Source of the DNA: Adhaeribacter swui
GTDB lineage: Bacteria; Bacteroidota; Bacteroidia; Cytophagales; Hymenobacteraceae
NCBI RefSeq assembly: GCF_014217805.1
Contig: NZ_CP055156.1
Span: 5,524,585 to 5,588,584 of the forward strand
Direction of reading: 5' to 3'
DNA: 64,000 bases
In this document: positions 53,895 to 63,800 of the stretch, in pieces
How the letters are laid out: each line of letters opens with the position of its first letter
How positions within the stretch are numbered: position 1 is the stretch's first letter
The notes under the pieces: generated by a model
Told to the model about the DNA's origin: nothing
The model's database searches: none
The model's input: the letters and a program-made list of their open reading frames with translations, nothing else
Made by a program: the position numbers and the translations under genes

Positions 53895-55205
53895 TCAGGC
53901 AGCTACCTGGTTTACTTGAGTGCGTTTGCCTTTAATGGTTAATAAGAATACTAAACCAATAAAAAAGAAAATCATCAAGGCCAAAACACTATTGCGCATA
54001 GAGCCAGTTACCTGCGCAATGCCGCCGTAGGCTAAAGTACCTAGTACAATGGCCATTTTATCAGTAACATCATAAAAACTAAAAAAAGATGTAGTGTCGC
54101 GGGTATTGCTCGGTATTAACTTGCTGTACGTTGATCGGGAAAGCGATTGAATGCCGCCCATAACCACGCCTACAAAGGCTGCCAACAAGTAAAACTGATT
54201 TTCGGTGTAAGTAAAATAAGCGCCCACACAAACGCCCACCCAAATAAGTACGGCTACCGCTAAAGCACTAAAATTGCCGTAGGCTTTGGAGAGTTGGGCA
54301 AAGCCGTAGGCTCCCGGTATGGCAATTAATTGTAAAACCAAAATAGTAACAATTAAGGCATCTGATTCTAATTTTAATTCTTTATCGCCGAAAACGGTGG
54401 CCACATACATTACGGTTTGCACGCCCATGTTGTAAAAAAAGAAAGCCAGCAAAAAGCGTTTTAACAAGTACAGCTTCTTTACCTGCTGCCATACTTTTTT
54501 TAACTCCCGAAAACCATTCAACAACCACGAACCTTGGCGATTGCCGGGAGTTTGGCGCTTAGGCAATTTCCAGAAAGTATATTGCGCAAAGCCAAACCAC
54601 CAGAAACCGGTCAGCAGAAATGAAATACGAGGTGGCAAGCTGGTATTCTGCGGATCGATGCCGAAAAAAGTAGGTTTTAGCACCAAGGCTAAATTAAAAA
54701 TTAACAAAAGCACGCTACCAATGTAGCCCAGCGAAAACCCGCGGGCACTTAGTTTATCATACTGGTCTTCGGTGGCAATATCAGGGAGGTAGGAGTTATA
54801 AAATACAATGCTGCCGTTGTAACCCATAGCGGCCAAAACAAACAAAATAACCGAGATGGTGAAAGTTTCTTTTGTAAAGAAGAAAAGCAAAACACAGGAG
54901 ATGGAACCCAGGTAGCAGAATAAGCGCATAAACAATTTCTTATGACCGCTGTAATCGGCTATGGCCGTTAAAAGCGGACTGGTACACGCCACCAGTAAAT
55001 AAGAAAAAGAAATGCAATAAGAAAAAAGTACTGACGAATCCAGATGCCAGCCTAAAAAGTTAACCATGCTGCTACCATCAGGGTTTTTCGCTACAGCACC
55101 GTAATAAATCGGGAAAATAGTAGAAATAATAACTAAAGAATATACGGAATTGGCCCAGTCGTAAATGCACCAGGCACGGGTTATGGTGGGGTTGTTTTTT
55201 TCCAT
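53895..55205 (-). CDS. UMF1-type MFS transporter
   Basis: A 436-residue membrane protein with about twelve helices. The start ITRAWCIYDWANSVYSLVIISTIFPIYY is the signature of the UMF1/Atg22-like MFS family. SLPDI-type SYLPDIATEDQYDKLSARGFSLGYIGSV and GGIQSLSRSTYSKLIP, with the Ser-Arg-Ser stretch, are further family hallmarks. The substrate is unknown; Atg22 exports amino acids from the yeast vacuole. It is divergent from the small membrane-protein gene at 55523, with a dyad symmetry in its upstream region. Confidence 0.88.
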   Translation of the reverse strand: MEKNNPTITRAWCIYDWANSVYSLVIISTIFPIYYGAVAKNPDGSSMVNFLGWHLDSSVLFSYCISFSYLLVACTSPLLTAIADYSGHKKLFMRLFCYLGSISCVLLFFFTKETFTISVILFVLAAMGYNGSIVFYNSYLPDIATEDQYDKLSARGFSLGYIGSVLLLIFNLALVLKPTFFGIDPQNTSLPPRISFLLTGFWWFGFAQYTFWKLPKRQTPGNRQGSWLLNGFRELKKVWQQVKKLYLLKRFLLAFFFYNMGVQTVMYVATVFGDKELKLESDALIVTILVLQLIAIPGAYGFAQLSKAYGNFSALAVAVLIWVGVCVGAYFTYTENQFYLLAAFVGVVMGGIQSLSRSTYSKLIPSNTRDTTSFFSFYDVTDKMAIVLGTLAYGGIAQVTGSMRNSVLALMIFFFIGLVFLLTIKGKRTQVNQVAA

Positions 55206-55522
55206 CAGGAGCTTTATTGTACCAGCTTACTTTTACCGGTAATATAGTACAATTACCGGCGCCTTAAATTATTTCGCTGTAAAATAAGTAACCGGAAAAT
55301 AGCCGCAAAATCCATTAGGGGATAAATTTTTTAATACAGCATACCAGCCAAAAACAAAATTTTTAAAAAAATCAGCTTTTCCCTCGGCTACCAATAACTA
55401 GATTTTACCATTAAAACTATTTAACCAAACTACTTAAAAAGCCACAAACCAGGGCCATCAAAAAACATCTGTTGCTTTATCGCGTTTTAGTTTTTATTAC
55501 CTGATTGATTAAATGTAATTAC
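55206..55522. other. 317-bp divergent intergenic region
   Basis: Divergent region between the MFS transporter and the small membrane protein. It includes the ACCGG dyad at 55236 and an AT dyad near 55359. No ORF was recognised. Confidence 0.4.
55236..55259. promoter_or_regulatory. Dyad upstream of the MFS gene
   Basis: CCGGTAAT (55236-55243) and ATTACCGG (55252-55259) form a perfect 8-bp inverted repeat with an 8-bp spacer, 31 bp upstream of the transporter start. It could be an operator or a leader hairpin; no regulator gene is adjacent. Confidence 0.4.
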
Positions 55523-55696
55523 ATGAAAATTCATCAATTAATTTTTTTGTTCGCGCTGGTGGTGTTGGCAATTTACCTGGGTTTAGGTATTAATCAGTTT
55601 AGTAGCATGGGTTACGTTACTACGGCCACCTTGGTAAGCTTTACAACTTTACTGGGTTTGCTTATTTTTTTTCAAAAATATTACGCTAATAAATAA
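55523..55696 (+). CDS. Small two-helix membrane protein
   Basis: A 57-residue protein; I start at 55523 (MKIHQLIFLFALVVLAIYLG), since a start at 55505 would add six polar residues before the first helix. Two predicted transmembrane helices (about 5-22 and 33-50) flank a short polar loop, and a basic tail (FFQKYYANK) follows. Its TAA overlaps the downstream ATG (TAATG), so translation of the VanX-like gene is probably coupled. Function unknown. Confidence 0.6.
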   Translation: MKIHQLIFLFALVVLAIYLGLGINQFSSMGYVTTATLVSFTTLLGLLIFFQKYYANK

Positions 55697-56418
55697 TGCC
55701 TGGTCTGGCTTACCCTACCCGCTTAGGGGCTTTACGGCTCTGTCTTTCTTTTTGCCTGTTGCTGGCCACCTGGCCTGTAATAGCGCAGCAAGCAGCGCCC
55801 AACAAGCACGGATTAAAAGTAATAAATGATCCGGCGGTATACCAAAAGCAAGTTACCCGGGATAAAAGCCTGAATTTAGTAGACCTGGCAACCTTTATTC
55901 CGGGAGTTAAATTAGATATAAGGTACGCCACCGCTAATAACTTTTTAGGTGAGCCGGTTTATCCTTCGGCTAAAGCGTATTTAAGGCTGCCGGTGGCCAA
56001 GGCTTTAAAAAAGGTGCAAACTGAGTTAAACCAACAAGGCTTGGGTTTAAAAATTTTTGATGCCTACCGCCCTTACCGCGCTACTGTTTATTTTTTCGAG
56101 AAATTGCGCGATACCGTATACCTGGCGGTTCCCTGGCAAGGCTCCCGGCACAACCGCGGCTGCACCGTAGATTTAACCCTAATTGATTTAAAAACCGGCC
56201 AGGAACTGCAAATGCCCACTTCTTTCGACGATTTTACCAAGAAAGCGCACGTAAATTACCAAGACTTACCACCCGAGGCGATTAAAAACCGCGAATTGCT
56301 CAAGCGAGTTATGACCAAACAAGGTTTTCAGGTGTACTCGGAAGAATGGTGGCACTTTGATTACCGAAATTTTAAAAAATTTGATTTGCTCGACATTTCT
56401 TTCGAAGACCTGCCCTGA
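55696..56418 (+). CDS. VanX/DdpX-like D-Ala-D-Ala dipeptidase
   Basis: A 240-residue M15D zinc peptidase with a signal peptide (CLLLATWPVIAQQ, cleavage near residue 30), so it works in the periplasm on D-Ala-D-Ala. Active-site elements: FDAYRPYR with the transition-state Arg (about 125), SRHNRGCTVDLT giving zinc ligands His152 and Asp159, and EEWWHFDY giving the catalytic Glu217 and zinc ligand His220. Its ATG overlaps the stop of a small membrane protein. There is no VanHA or VanS/VanR here, so peptidoglycan recycling is more likely than glycopeptide resistance. Confidence 0.88.
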   Translation: MPGLAYPTRLGALRLCLSFCLLLATWPVIAQQAAPNKHGLKVINDPAVYQKQVTRDKSLNLVDLATFIPGVKLDIRYATANNFLGEPVYPSAKAYLRLPVAKALKKVQTELNQQGLGLKIFDAYRPYRATVYFFEKLRDTVYLAVPWQGSRHNRGCTVDLTLIDLKTGQELQMPTSFDDFTKKAHVNYQDLPPEAIKNRELLKRVMTKQGFQVYSEEWWHFDYRNFKKFDLLDISFEDLP

Positions 56419-56785
56419 TTCGGCTCCCGGATTATCAAAACCATGGCAGCATTTCAAGTTGAAACCCAGGCGCGCATCCCTCTATTTAATTTCATCCGAA
56501 AATGAATAAACGCTTTCTTTTCACTCCTCTTTTTGGTTGATTTTAAAAAATGATTTTTTAAATTTTTCAAGAAAAAACAACCGGTCAGAATAATTATTTT
56601 TAAAAATAACCTGTAAAATACGCACCCAAAGCCCAATAACTACGAATTGTTTAACGCTTAAATACTTATAACAAAATAATTGGTGCTTATTACCCTGAAA
56701 ATGACTTTCTTAGAAATACAATTTTAGATTCTTTTCGTATATTACCTATAAAAATTATTTAAGAAGTTATATAATATTTAAATGT
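56419..56785. other. 367-bp intergenic region
   Basis: AT-rich with runs such as GATTTTTTAAATTTTTC near 56550. No gene or clear terminator. The promoter of the DUF4136 gene should lie near its end. Confidence 0.4.
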
Positions 56786-57391
56786 ATGAACAGAAAGCTT
56801 TACGGGATCATTTTAGGGTTGCTTTTGCTCCAATTATCCGCCTGCATGAATTACTATGATCATAAAGTAGAATCGGATTATAGTTATTCCGGAAATTTTA
56901 AAAAGTACCGGACTTTTAACTTTATTGGCGTAAAAAATACGGAGGGTGACTCCAGCAAGTTTAATCCTTTTGTTGAAAATGCCATTAAATCCCGCATGGA
57001 GGTGCAAGGTTACCGGTTTAATCAAAACCGGCCCGATTTACTGGTTTCGTACAAGTTATTTTACGAAGACCTGCTCCTAAAAGGCTACAACCAGGCCGAC
57101 ATCACCGAATTTATTGAGACCGGCCGTATTTTCGACGAAGATGAAGAATACGACCCTAATATTGAAAAGCGGGAGTACGACCCAGTAAAGTATAATCTAA
57201 AAAAAGGCACTTTGTTCATTGTATTAATTGATAAAAAGAAGAACCGGGCGGTTTGGCAGGGATACGCTTCCGGGGTATTAGAAAACACCGTTAAAAATGA
57301 AGCTTATTTAAAAAGTGCCGTTCGTTCTATCTTCGACCGCTACAAAGTATTTACCGAAGGCTATTTACAAGCCAGCCAGCAACAAAATTAA
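56786..57391 (+). CDS. DUF4136 domain lipoprotein
   Basis: A 201-residue lipoprotein. The signal MNRKLYGIILGLLLLQLSAC has a lipobox with Cys20. The DUF4136 fold follows: SGNFKKYRTFNFIG, then VENAIKSRMEVQGYRFNQNRPDLLVSYKLFYED. An acidic insert (EDEEYDPNIEKREYDP) and the strand GTLFIVLIDKKKNRAVWQGYASG come next, and the C-terminal helix ends SIFDRYK. Members are outer-membrane or periplasmic proteins of unknown function. Convergent with rtcB. Confidence 0.85.
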   Translation: MNRKLYGIILGLLLLQLSACMNYYDHKVESDYSYSGNFKKYRTFNFIGVKNTEGDSSKFNPFVENAIKSRMEVQGYRFNQNRPDLLVSYKLFYEDLLLKGYNQADITEFIETGRIFDEDEEYDPNIEKREYDPVKYNLKKGTLFIVLIDKKKNRAVWQGYASGVLENTVKNEAYLKSAVRSIFDRYKVFTEGYLQASQQQN

Positions 57392-57476
57392 TTATAGCAT
57401 GTGCCTGCCTGGGTTACCAGATAAAATTTGCCCTTATCCGGTAACTCAGGCTTTTTCCATTCTCCTGCTTTTACCT

Positions 57477-58688
57477 TTAATCTTTATAAGGATCAAACTC
57501 CGAATCGCCAGCCATGGCTACACCTAAAGGTTTCAGGCGATGTAAAATCCGGATAGTACCTTCGTGGTAGGATAACACTTCTTCTAGTTTTTTATACACT
57601 TCCGGCGCTTCGTCAGCCGCCCCACCCCGGAGTTCAACGCCCTGCTTTTTTAAATTTTTTTGTACTTTCTCAAAATCAACTAAGCCCGGCGAAACACTTT
57701 CCTGGAACCGTCGTCCATCTCTACCTTTCACCCAGCGCCGTTTGCCCGCCGCCTGCCGCCGCGAAAGTACCCGACCTGCCCCATGCACGGTAGAGTAAAG
57801 TCCTTGCTGGGCTTTTTCGTTTTGCACGCCTTCAATAATCACCGATATATCGCTCATGTTGGAGCCAATAAATCCTAATTGTCCTGGGAAAGCGGGGGTA
57901 CAGCCTTTTCGCACTACCCAATATTTAGAACCCTGGTGTTCTTCGAACCAGGCAAAATTATGATGGTTATGCACCTCAAACGTTACGGTAGCGCCTAGTA
58001 TTTCTAAAACTTTGTTCACCACGGTATCGCGGCCGGCATAGGCGTATTCTCCGGCCAGGCTCATGGCTGCAATATAGTCTTGCCCGATTTCGGAACTAAT
58101 ATCAAATAAAATGGGTGGTCCGTCCATGGGCCCTTCTTTGGCTTTATCCTCAAAAGTTAAGCCCTGTGATAAGGCAATAAACCCGGTTGCTGTTTTATGG
58201 CCAAAACCCCGCGAGCCAAAATGAACCCCAACCCAAAGCCAGCCTTCTTCATCCGAGAACAAATCGATGTAATGGTTTCCGCCACCTACGGTACCCAATT
58301 GTTCCTGGGCTAATTTCCGCAGTTTGCGTTGTGGCGTAAATTCGGCATGCGCTATTCTGTCGAAAACCGGGTGCTGGATGGGTTTTGGATTGGGCCGCCC
58401 CACCCCAAAGCCAATGTTTTTCACAATCTCGTCCATAATCCGGGCTACTGGTACCTGGTTGGCGCGCAAATTGGTTCGTACGGCTTTGTTGCCGCAAGCA
58501 ATATCAAAACCTACGCCGGAGAGCGAAATTTTATCTTTGTAAGCCACGGCTCCGCCGATGGGGTGGCCATAACCGTAATGCGCATCGGCGGTAAGTACCC
58601 CAATATCTTCCGGTGAAATGCAGTTCTTAATCTGCCGGATAGCATTTTCATCAATAATTTCCTCTCCAAAAATGGTTAAATTCTCCAT
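57477..58688 (-). CDS. rtcB: RNA-splicing ligase RtcB
   Basis: A 403-residue GTP- and Mn-dependent ligase joining 2',3'-cyclic phosphate (or 3'-phosphate) RNA ends to 5'-OH ends. I start at 58688 (MENLTIFGEEIIDENAIRQ); the longer frame from 58760 adds 24 residues unlike the family. Metal ligands: Asp and Cys in GVGFDIACGNKAV, His in GGGNHYIDLF, HFGSRG, and VHNHHNFAW. The guanylylated His lies in VHGAGRVLSRR. The protein matches the short bacterial RtcB form. No archease or RtcA gene is next to it. Confidence 0.92.
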   Translation of the reverse strand: MENLTIFGEEIIDENAIRQIKNCISPEDIGVLTADAHYGYGHPIGGAVAYKDKISLSGVGFDIACGNKAVRTNLRANQVPVARIMDEIVKNIGFGVGRPNPKPIQHPVFDRIAHAEFTPQRKLRKLAQEQLGTVGGGNHYIDLFSDEEGWLWVGVHFGSRGFGHKTATGFIALSQGLTFEDKAKEGPMDGPPILFDISSEIGQDYIAAMSLAGEYAYAGRDTVVNKVLEILGATVTFEVHNHHNFAWFEEHQGSKYWVVRKGCTPAFPGQLGFIGSNMSDISVIIEGVQNEKAQQGLYSTVHGAGRVLSRRQAAGKRRWVKGRDGRRFQESVSPGLVDFEKVQKNLKKQGVELRGGAADEAPEVYKKLEEVLSYHEGTIRILHRLKPLGVAMAGDSEFDPYKD

Positions 58689-59008
58689 AACTATTTTCTT
58701 GATTACACCCCTTACTGCAACTTGGGTAATGCATACGTATTTTAACGAAAGCGGTAACAAAAGAATTTATGGCAATTGGGTACCAACTATATGGGTACTG
58801 GGAATGGCCTATTTTTACTTTCTAAGTTCAAGAATTATAATGGAGATTGGCCATAAGTATTCGGTAAACTAAAATTTTTTAAAAATTTTAAATTTTAAGT
58901 AATCAAAGCACATATAAATCGCGTAAACTTTTAGTAATCAGATTATTTTACTACATTCAGTTCTATAAAATCTACTGCATTATTGCAGTAAAGGTAGCCC
59001 AGTTTCAT
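58689..59008. other. 320-bp intergenic region
   Basis: Divergent region between rtcB and the PDZ protease gene. It contains an AT dyad at 58871-58889 (AAAATTTTTTAAAAATTTT). A plus-strand frame of 84 codons at 58618-58872 overlaps rtcB and looks like an antisense shadow. Confidence 0.4.
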
Positions 59009-60295
59009 ATGCCGCAAAGTTATCCGCCAACTGGTTTAATCTGGAAGCTACTGAATTTCAGCCGCCCTTTTTTAACTATTCTTTTTTTTATTGGCTTATA
59101 CTTTATCCTAACGCAAAATGGGTTTGCCCAGGGGGCTTTTGCCTTAGAGCCGCCCTATAAAAGGAGTGTTATAAACTTTGAAATGCACCGCAATTTAATT
59201 GTAGTGCCTGTTTACATTAACCAAAAAGGGCCCTTTAATTTTATTCTGGATACGGGGGTAGGCGTAACCATTATAACCGACCCTACTTTAAAGGATAGTT
59301 TGCAGCTAAAAAACGGCGTAAATATTTCCATTGCCGGTGTGGGTTCCGAAGCTGATTTAAAAGCTTTTATTGCCACCGGCATTAGCATGAAATTGGGTCA
59401 GACAACCGCTAATCACTTGCAGGTGGCCGTTTTATCCGAAGATGTTTTTAATTTATCGAGTTACGTGGGCGTGCCGGTTTATGGCATTTTGGGTTACCAG
59501 TTTTTCAGCAGCTTTGTAGTACAAATTAAATACTCGGAAATGCGGGTATTGGCGCAAAACTTCGCCGATTTTAAATACCGCCGGGGTTATGGTTCTTCGG
59601 TGCCCATTACCATAGAAGGGCAAAAACCGTACCTGACTACAGCCGCACAATTCGCGGATGATAAAAAAATACCGGTTAAATTAATTATTGACACGGGAGC
59701 AGGACATGCGTTGTCTTTGGAGCAAGAATCAAATGTGGCCATTAAAGTGCCTTCGCCGTCGATAAAGGCGCAGTTAGGCAAAGGCTTAAGCGGTACCATC
59801 AATGGGCAGCTAGGTCGAATTAAATCTTTTTCTTTAAACCACTACCAGTTACAAAATGTACTTACCTCTTTTCCGAACTACCAGGATGTAGGGGCCAAAG
59901 TATACCTGGTGCCGCGTAACGGTAATCTAGGAAATGAGCTGCTGAAGCGTTTTGATATAGTATTTGATTACCGCCGGCAGGTAATGTACCTGAAACCTAA
60001 CCGCAACTTTCGCGATCCTTTTGAACATGATATGTGCGGGCTTGATGTTATCGCCAGCGGCAAAGATTACCAACGCTATATTGTAAACTTTGTAGAGCCC
60101 GATTCACCTGCGGAAGAAGCCGGTATTATGGCTGGCGACGAGTTAGTAAGTGTAAACATGACGGAAGCTTCCGCCATGTCCATCACGAAGCTAGACCGTC
60201 TTTTTCATTTAAAACCTGGTTATAATATTTTATTAGGTTTAAAACGGGGAGATCAACGCATTTATACCGTAATTACCCTCAAGCGCAAAATATAA
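59009..60295 (+). CDS. Retropepsin-like aspartyl protease with PDZ domain
   Basis: A 428-residue protein with an N-terminal signal or anchor helix (FLTILFFIGLYFILTQNGFAQG). Two retropepsin-like half-domains follow: FNFILDTGVGVTIIT (Asp81) and LIIDTGAGHALSL (Asp about 227), each with DTG. Residues about 345-428 are a PDZ domain (IVNFVEPDSPAEEAGIMAGDELVSVN). This fusion (aspartyl protease family plus C-terminal PDZ) is common in Bacteroidota; substrates are unknown. It is followed by a 579-bp gap. Confidence 0.87.
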   Translation: MPQSYPPTGLIWKLLNFSRPFLTILFFIGLYFILTQNGFAQGAFALEPPYKRSVINFEMHRNLIVVPVYINQKGPFNFILDTGVGVTIITDPTLKDSLQLKNGVNISIAGVGSEADLKAFIATGISMKLGQTTANHLQVAVLSEDVFNLSSYVGVPVYGILGYQFFSSFVVQIKYSEMRVLAQNFADFKYRRGYGSSVPITIEGQKPYLTTAAQFADDKKIPVKLIIDTGAGHALSLEQESNVAIKVPSPSIKAQLGKGLSGTINGQLGRIKSFSLNHYQLQNVLTSFPNYQDVGAKVYLVPRNGNLGNELLKRFDIVFDYRRQVMYLKPNRNFRDPFEHDMCGLDVIASGKDYQRYIVNFVEPDSPAEEAGIMAGDELVSVNMTEASAMSITKLDRLFHLKPGYNILLGLKRGDQRIYTVITLKRKI

Positions 60296-60874
60296 TAGCT
60301 TACCTGTTTTATTGAATTTTTAAAATTTTATCTCTGCAGCGTTTAGTTAATCTATTTTTATAACTTTTTCTACATTTGCCTTGCACTATAAATGCAAAAA
60401 AGCAAATTTACAACTTAACTAAAATCCAAGATTAACCTCTCCCAAGCAGAAACCCACTTAATATTACTATTTTAATCCTAAAAAACAACAGGAATATTAT
60501 AATTACAGCTACCTCACCCCGAAAAATCAGGCTGTAAATGGATTAATATCAAAATAATTACATTGTTGTGTGATTTTTCAAATTAAACTTAGCTTAAAAA
60601 AACTTAGTTAGAAGATAAAATGTGTATCATATTTGTACACCGGAGTACTTGATGCACCTGGTTTTTCAAAAACAATAAAAACATAAAGTGCAGCTTTTAA
60701 ACAAGCCATTTTATATAAATTTTTACAACTATGAGAAAAAGCCTTACTCCTTATTTTTGCATAATATCTTTATCTTTCTCTAAATCGGTTACTTCTACCA
60801 AAAGTAAAACTTTATATAAAGTAGCAATTTGTTTAAACTAAGCTATATATAAATTTTATAATTTCCAGGATTTT
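60296..60874. other. 579-bp intergenic region
   Basis: AT-rich; no convincing gene. TACATTTG at 60371-60378 matches the -7 consensus, but it lies about 500 bp before the next start. A 36-codon ORF at 60731-60841 (MRKSLTPYFC...) has no recognisable features. Confidence 0.4.
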
Positions 60875-63800
60875 ATGTGTAGTTGGAAAAAACGACTAAG
60901 TTATAGCCTACATATTACTTTACTTTATTTTTTACTCATTAACCGTTTAGCGGCCCAGGATTGTCCCGTTAAACCAGATGCTACTCTACGGGATGTAAAA
61001 ACCACTGGTCAGCCTTTTGTAAACTGTACCAATTCTTCTACAGCCGGCTATACCTTACAGGTAGAGAATATCTCTCAAACAAAAGTAGCAAATACCTCCT
61101 ATTCCATTGACTGGGGCGATGGCTCGCCGGTAGAAAACTTTAGCGAATTTACTGCCCGAAAAGCCCACACCTATGTGCAACGGGGCACATACAACTTAAA
61201 GTTTAGAGTAGGGATTAACGGTTGCATAGAAGAAAAAACCTATAGGGTATTTCATGGCAGTGTACCCAATGTAGGATTAAGTTACCGCGATACAGATGAA
61301 TGCTCCCCAGCTAGTTTTACGTTTGAAGTAACCCAAACCGAATTGAATGAACCATCCACCAAGTACACCCTGGATTTTGGCGATGGTACTATTATTACCT
61401 TCGACCAGGATGATCCCAAAGTATTTCAACATACTTATAACAATCCCTCTAAAGGAAAATCGCTGGGCTATACCATTAAAGTAACTGCGTCCAATGCTTG
61501 TAAAACGTCCGAACGCACGGGTAGCGGCATTTACGTTTCTAACGGACCAACCCCGGATTTTAGACTAGAACCCGGCCCGGTAAGTTGTGTGAATTCGCCG
61601 GTTACGCTAACCGATATTTCGGATTATGGCTACAACGCTACCGACCCGAACTCCCGCCAATTTGAGCGCCAATGGACTATTGAACCGGCGGAGGGTTGGT
61701 CTTATGCCTCCGGCTACAATGAAAAGTCAGAAAAACCTATAATACAATTTAGTAAAGAAGGAAATTACGCTATTTCCATTAACCTGGCTCCTCTGGAAGG
61801 TACCGACCCTAAATGTAAAGGAGGCACCGTTACTAAAAGTTTAAAAGTTATCTCGGCGCCAACAGCTAGTTTTAACACTACTTTAAATCCATTATCCGGA
61901 TGTGCTTCAACGGTAAGCATGAGCAATACTTCGGTAGGCGAAGCAGTTTCTTACCTGTGGACGGTAACCCCGTCTGCGGGAGTAACGGCTGTTAGTGGTT
62001 CCTTTACTTCCAAGGATCCCGTTTTTCGATTTGCGAATTCTGGTAATTATACATTTAATTTAAAGGTAACTAACAGTTGCGGCACTTCTAATGCGCCACC
62101 TAAAACTGAATCTATAAAAAATATACCTACGGTTACTTTGCCGGCAGCGGCAGCTTATTGTGGCCCGCAAACAATTAGTTTTAATGCGGCAAATGCGGCG
62201 CATAAACCCACCTATAATTTTAATAATACCACCCAAATTTCGTATGAATGGACGGTAAGTAACGGACCAGCCGGGGGAGCTAATTTTACTACCAGCGATG
62301 GCCGTACTGTGGCTAACCCCAGTATTCAGTTTAATCAGCCTGGCGTGTATACGGTTTCGGTTAAAGTTACGAGTGAATGCGGTACTTCCACCCAGGCCAA
62401 CCAAACTATCACCATAAATGCCATACCAACTGCTCCCGAAGCTGAAAATGTTGCTATATGCATTAATTCAACCGCTACCTTAACTACTAATACCGCCGGA
62501 ACAATCGAGTGGTTTTCTACTGCTACCGGCGGTTCCCGGTTAAATACTTTACCCAGTAAGTCATTTACTACGCCGGTGTTAAATGCGGCCGGCACTTACA
62601 CGTATTATGTTCAAACTACCGTAAATAATTGTGTAAGTCCGCGTCAACCCGTTACAGTTACAGTTAATCCGGCCATAGACCCCAAGGTAATTACGGGAGC
62701 AGCGGCCATTTGCGCTAATAGCAGCCCCGGTTTATTAACCGGACCCGCCGCTACCGGCGGAGGTAGTGCCATCAGCTATTTGTGGGAAAGCAGTACCACC
62801 AGCGCGACTGCTACCGATTTTGTTGCTGCAACCGGCTTAAACAACAGCCCCAATAACCAGATAAACTTTCAACCGGGCGTTTTATCCCGCACTACTTATT
62901 TCCGACGCAAAGCTATTTCATCGCCTTGTGCTACCGCTACAAGTAATGTTATAGCCATTACGGTAAATCCAATACCACCTATGCCCATTGTACCGGCAGT
63001 AAATCCGGTTTGCGTGGGTAACACTGTTACTTTTACGGCCAATGCGGTTACCGGAGTATCCTATACCTGGTACGATGAAAATAATGCAGTACTGCCTAAT
63101 AGTGCCGCTAACAGCAACCAGTTTACTACCCCTGCTTTAACCCGCGAAGGCACTTATACTTATTACGTTTCGAGTAAAAGCACCGCTAATTGCGTTAGTG
63201 CGAAAACGGCGGTTACCGTGCAGGTACTTCCGGCCATTACCAATAACCGTATTGTAAGCGAACAACCGGCTATATGCGCCGGAGAAATCCCTGGTTTAAT
63301 CCGGAGTGCTTTACAACCAAGTGGCGGGAATGGTTACGGCAACTTTACTTATTTATGGCAAAGCAAAACCGACCGCGACACCGAATGGAAAACGGCGGCT
63401 AGTGGCCCCGATCCGAACTATGCGAATACTAGTGAGAATTACCAGCCTACGGCCATCACCCGCACCACTACCTTCCGGCGGGTAATTTCTTCCGGTTCCT
63501 GCGCAACGCCCAGTTTCAGTAATGAGATTGTTATTGAAGTAATTCCGTCTTCGCTGGCGCCCGAAGTAGCCACGGTGGCACCAATTTGTTCCGGCGAATC
63601 TACGCAATTGCGAGTTACTTCCACCGGCGGCATTTACGAATGGTTTACCTCCCCAACAGCAACCAACAGCGTGTTTACCGGTCCGGTATTTACCACGCCG
63701 GTTTTAACGGCCACTACCACTTTTTACGTACATAATCGCACTACTACCTGCGTAAGTCCCCGAACACCGGTGGTAGTACAGGTAAACCCCGTAATTTCGA

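Noticed and set aside
55696-56418. Vancomycin resistance locus (VanX).
   Set aside because: VanH, VanA and the VanRS regulators are absent; M15D peptidases also serve in cell-wall recycling.
58618-58872. An 84-codon plus-strand ORF with hydrophobic segments at the 5' end of rtcB.
   Set aside because: It overlaps the coding start of rtcB in antisense and has no independent support.
60731-60841. A 36-codon ORF (MRKSLTPYFC...) upstream of the PKD protein.
   Set aside because: No features beyond an ATG and an open frame; AT-rich region gives such ORFs by chance.
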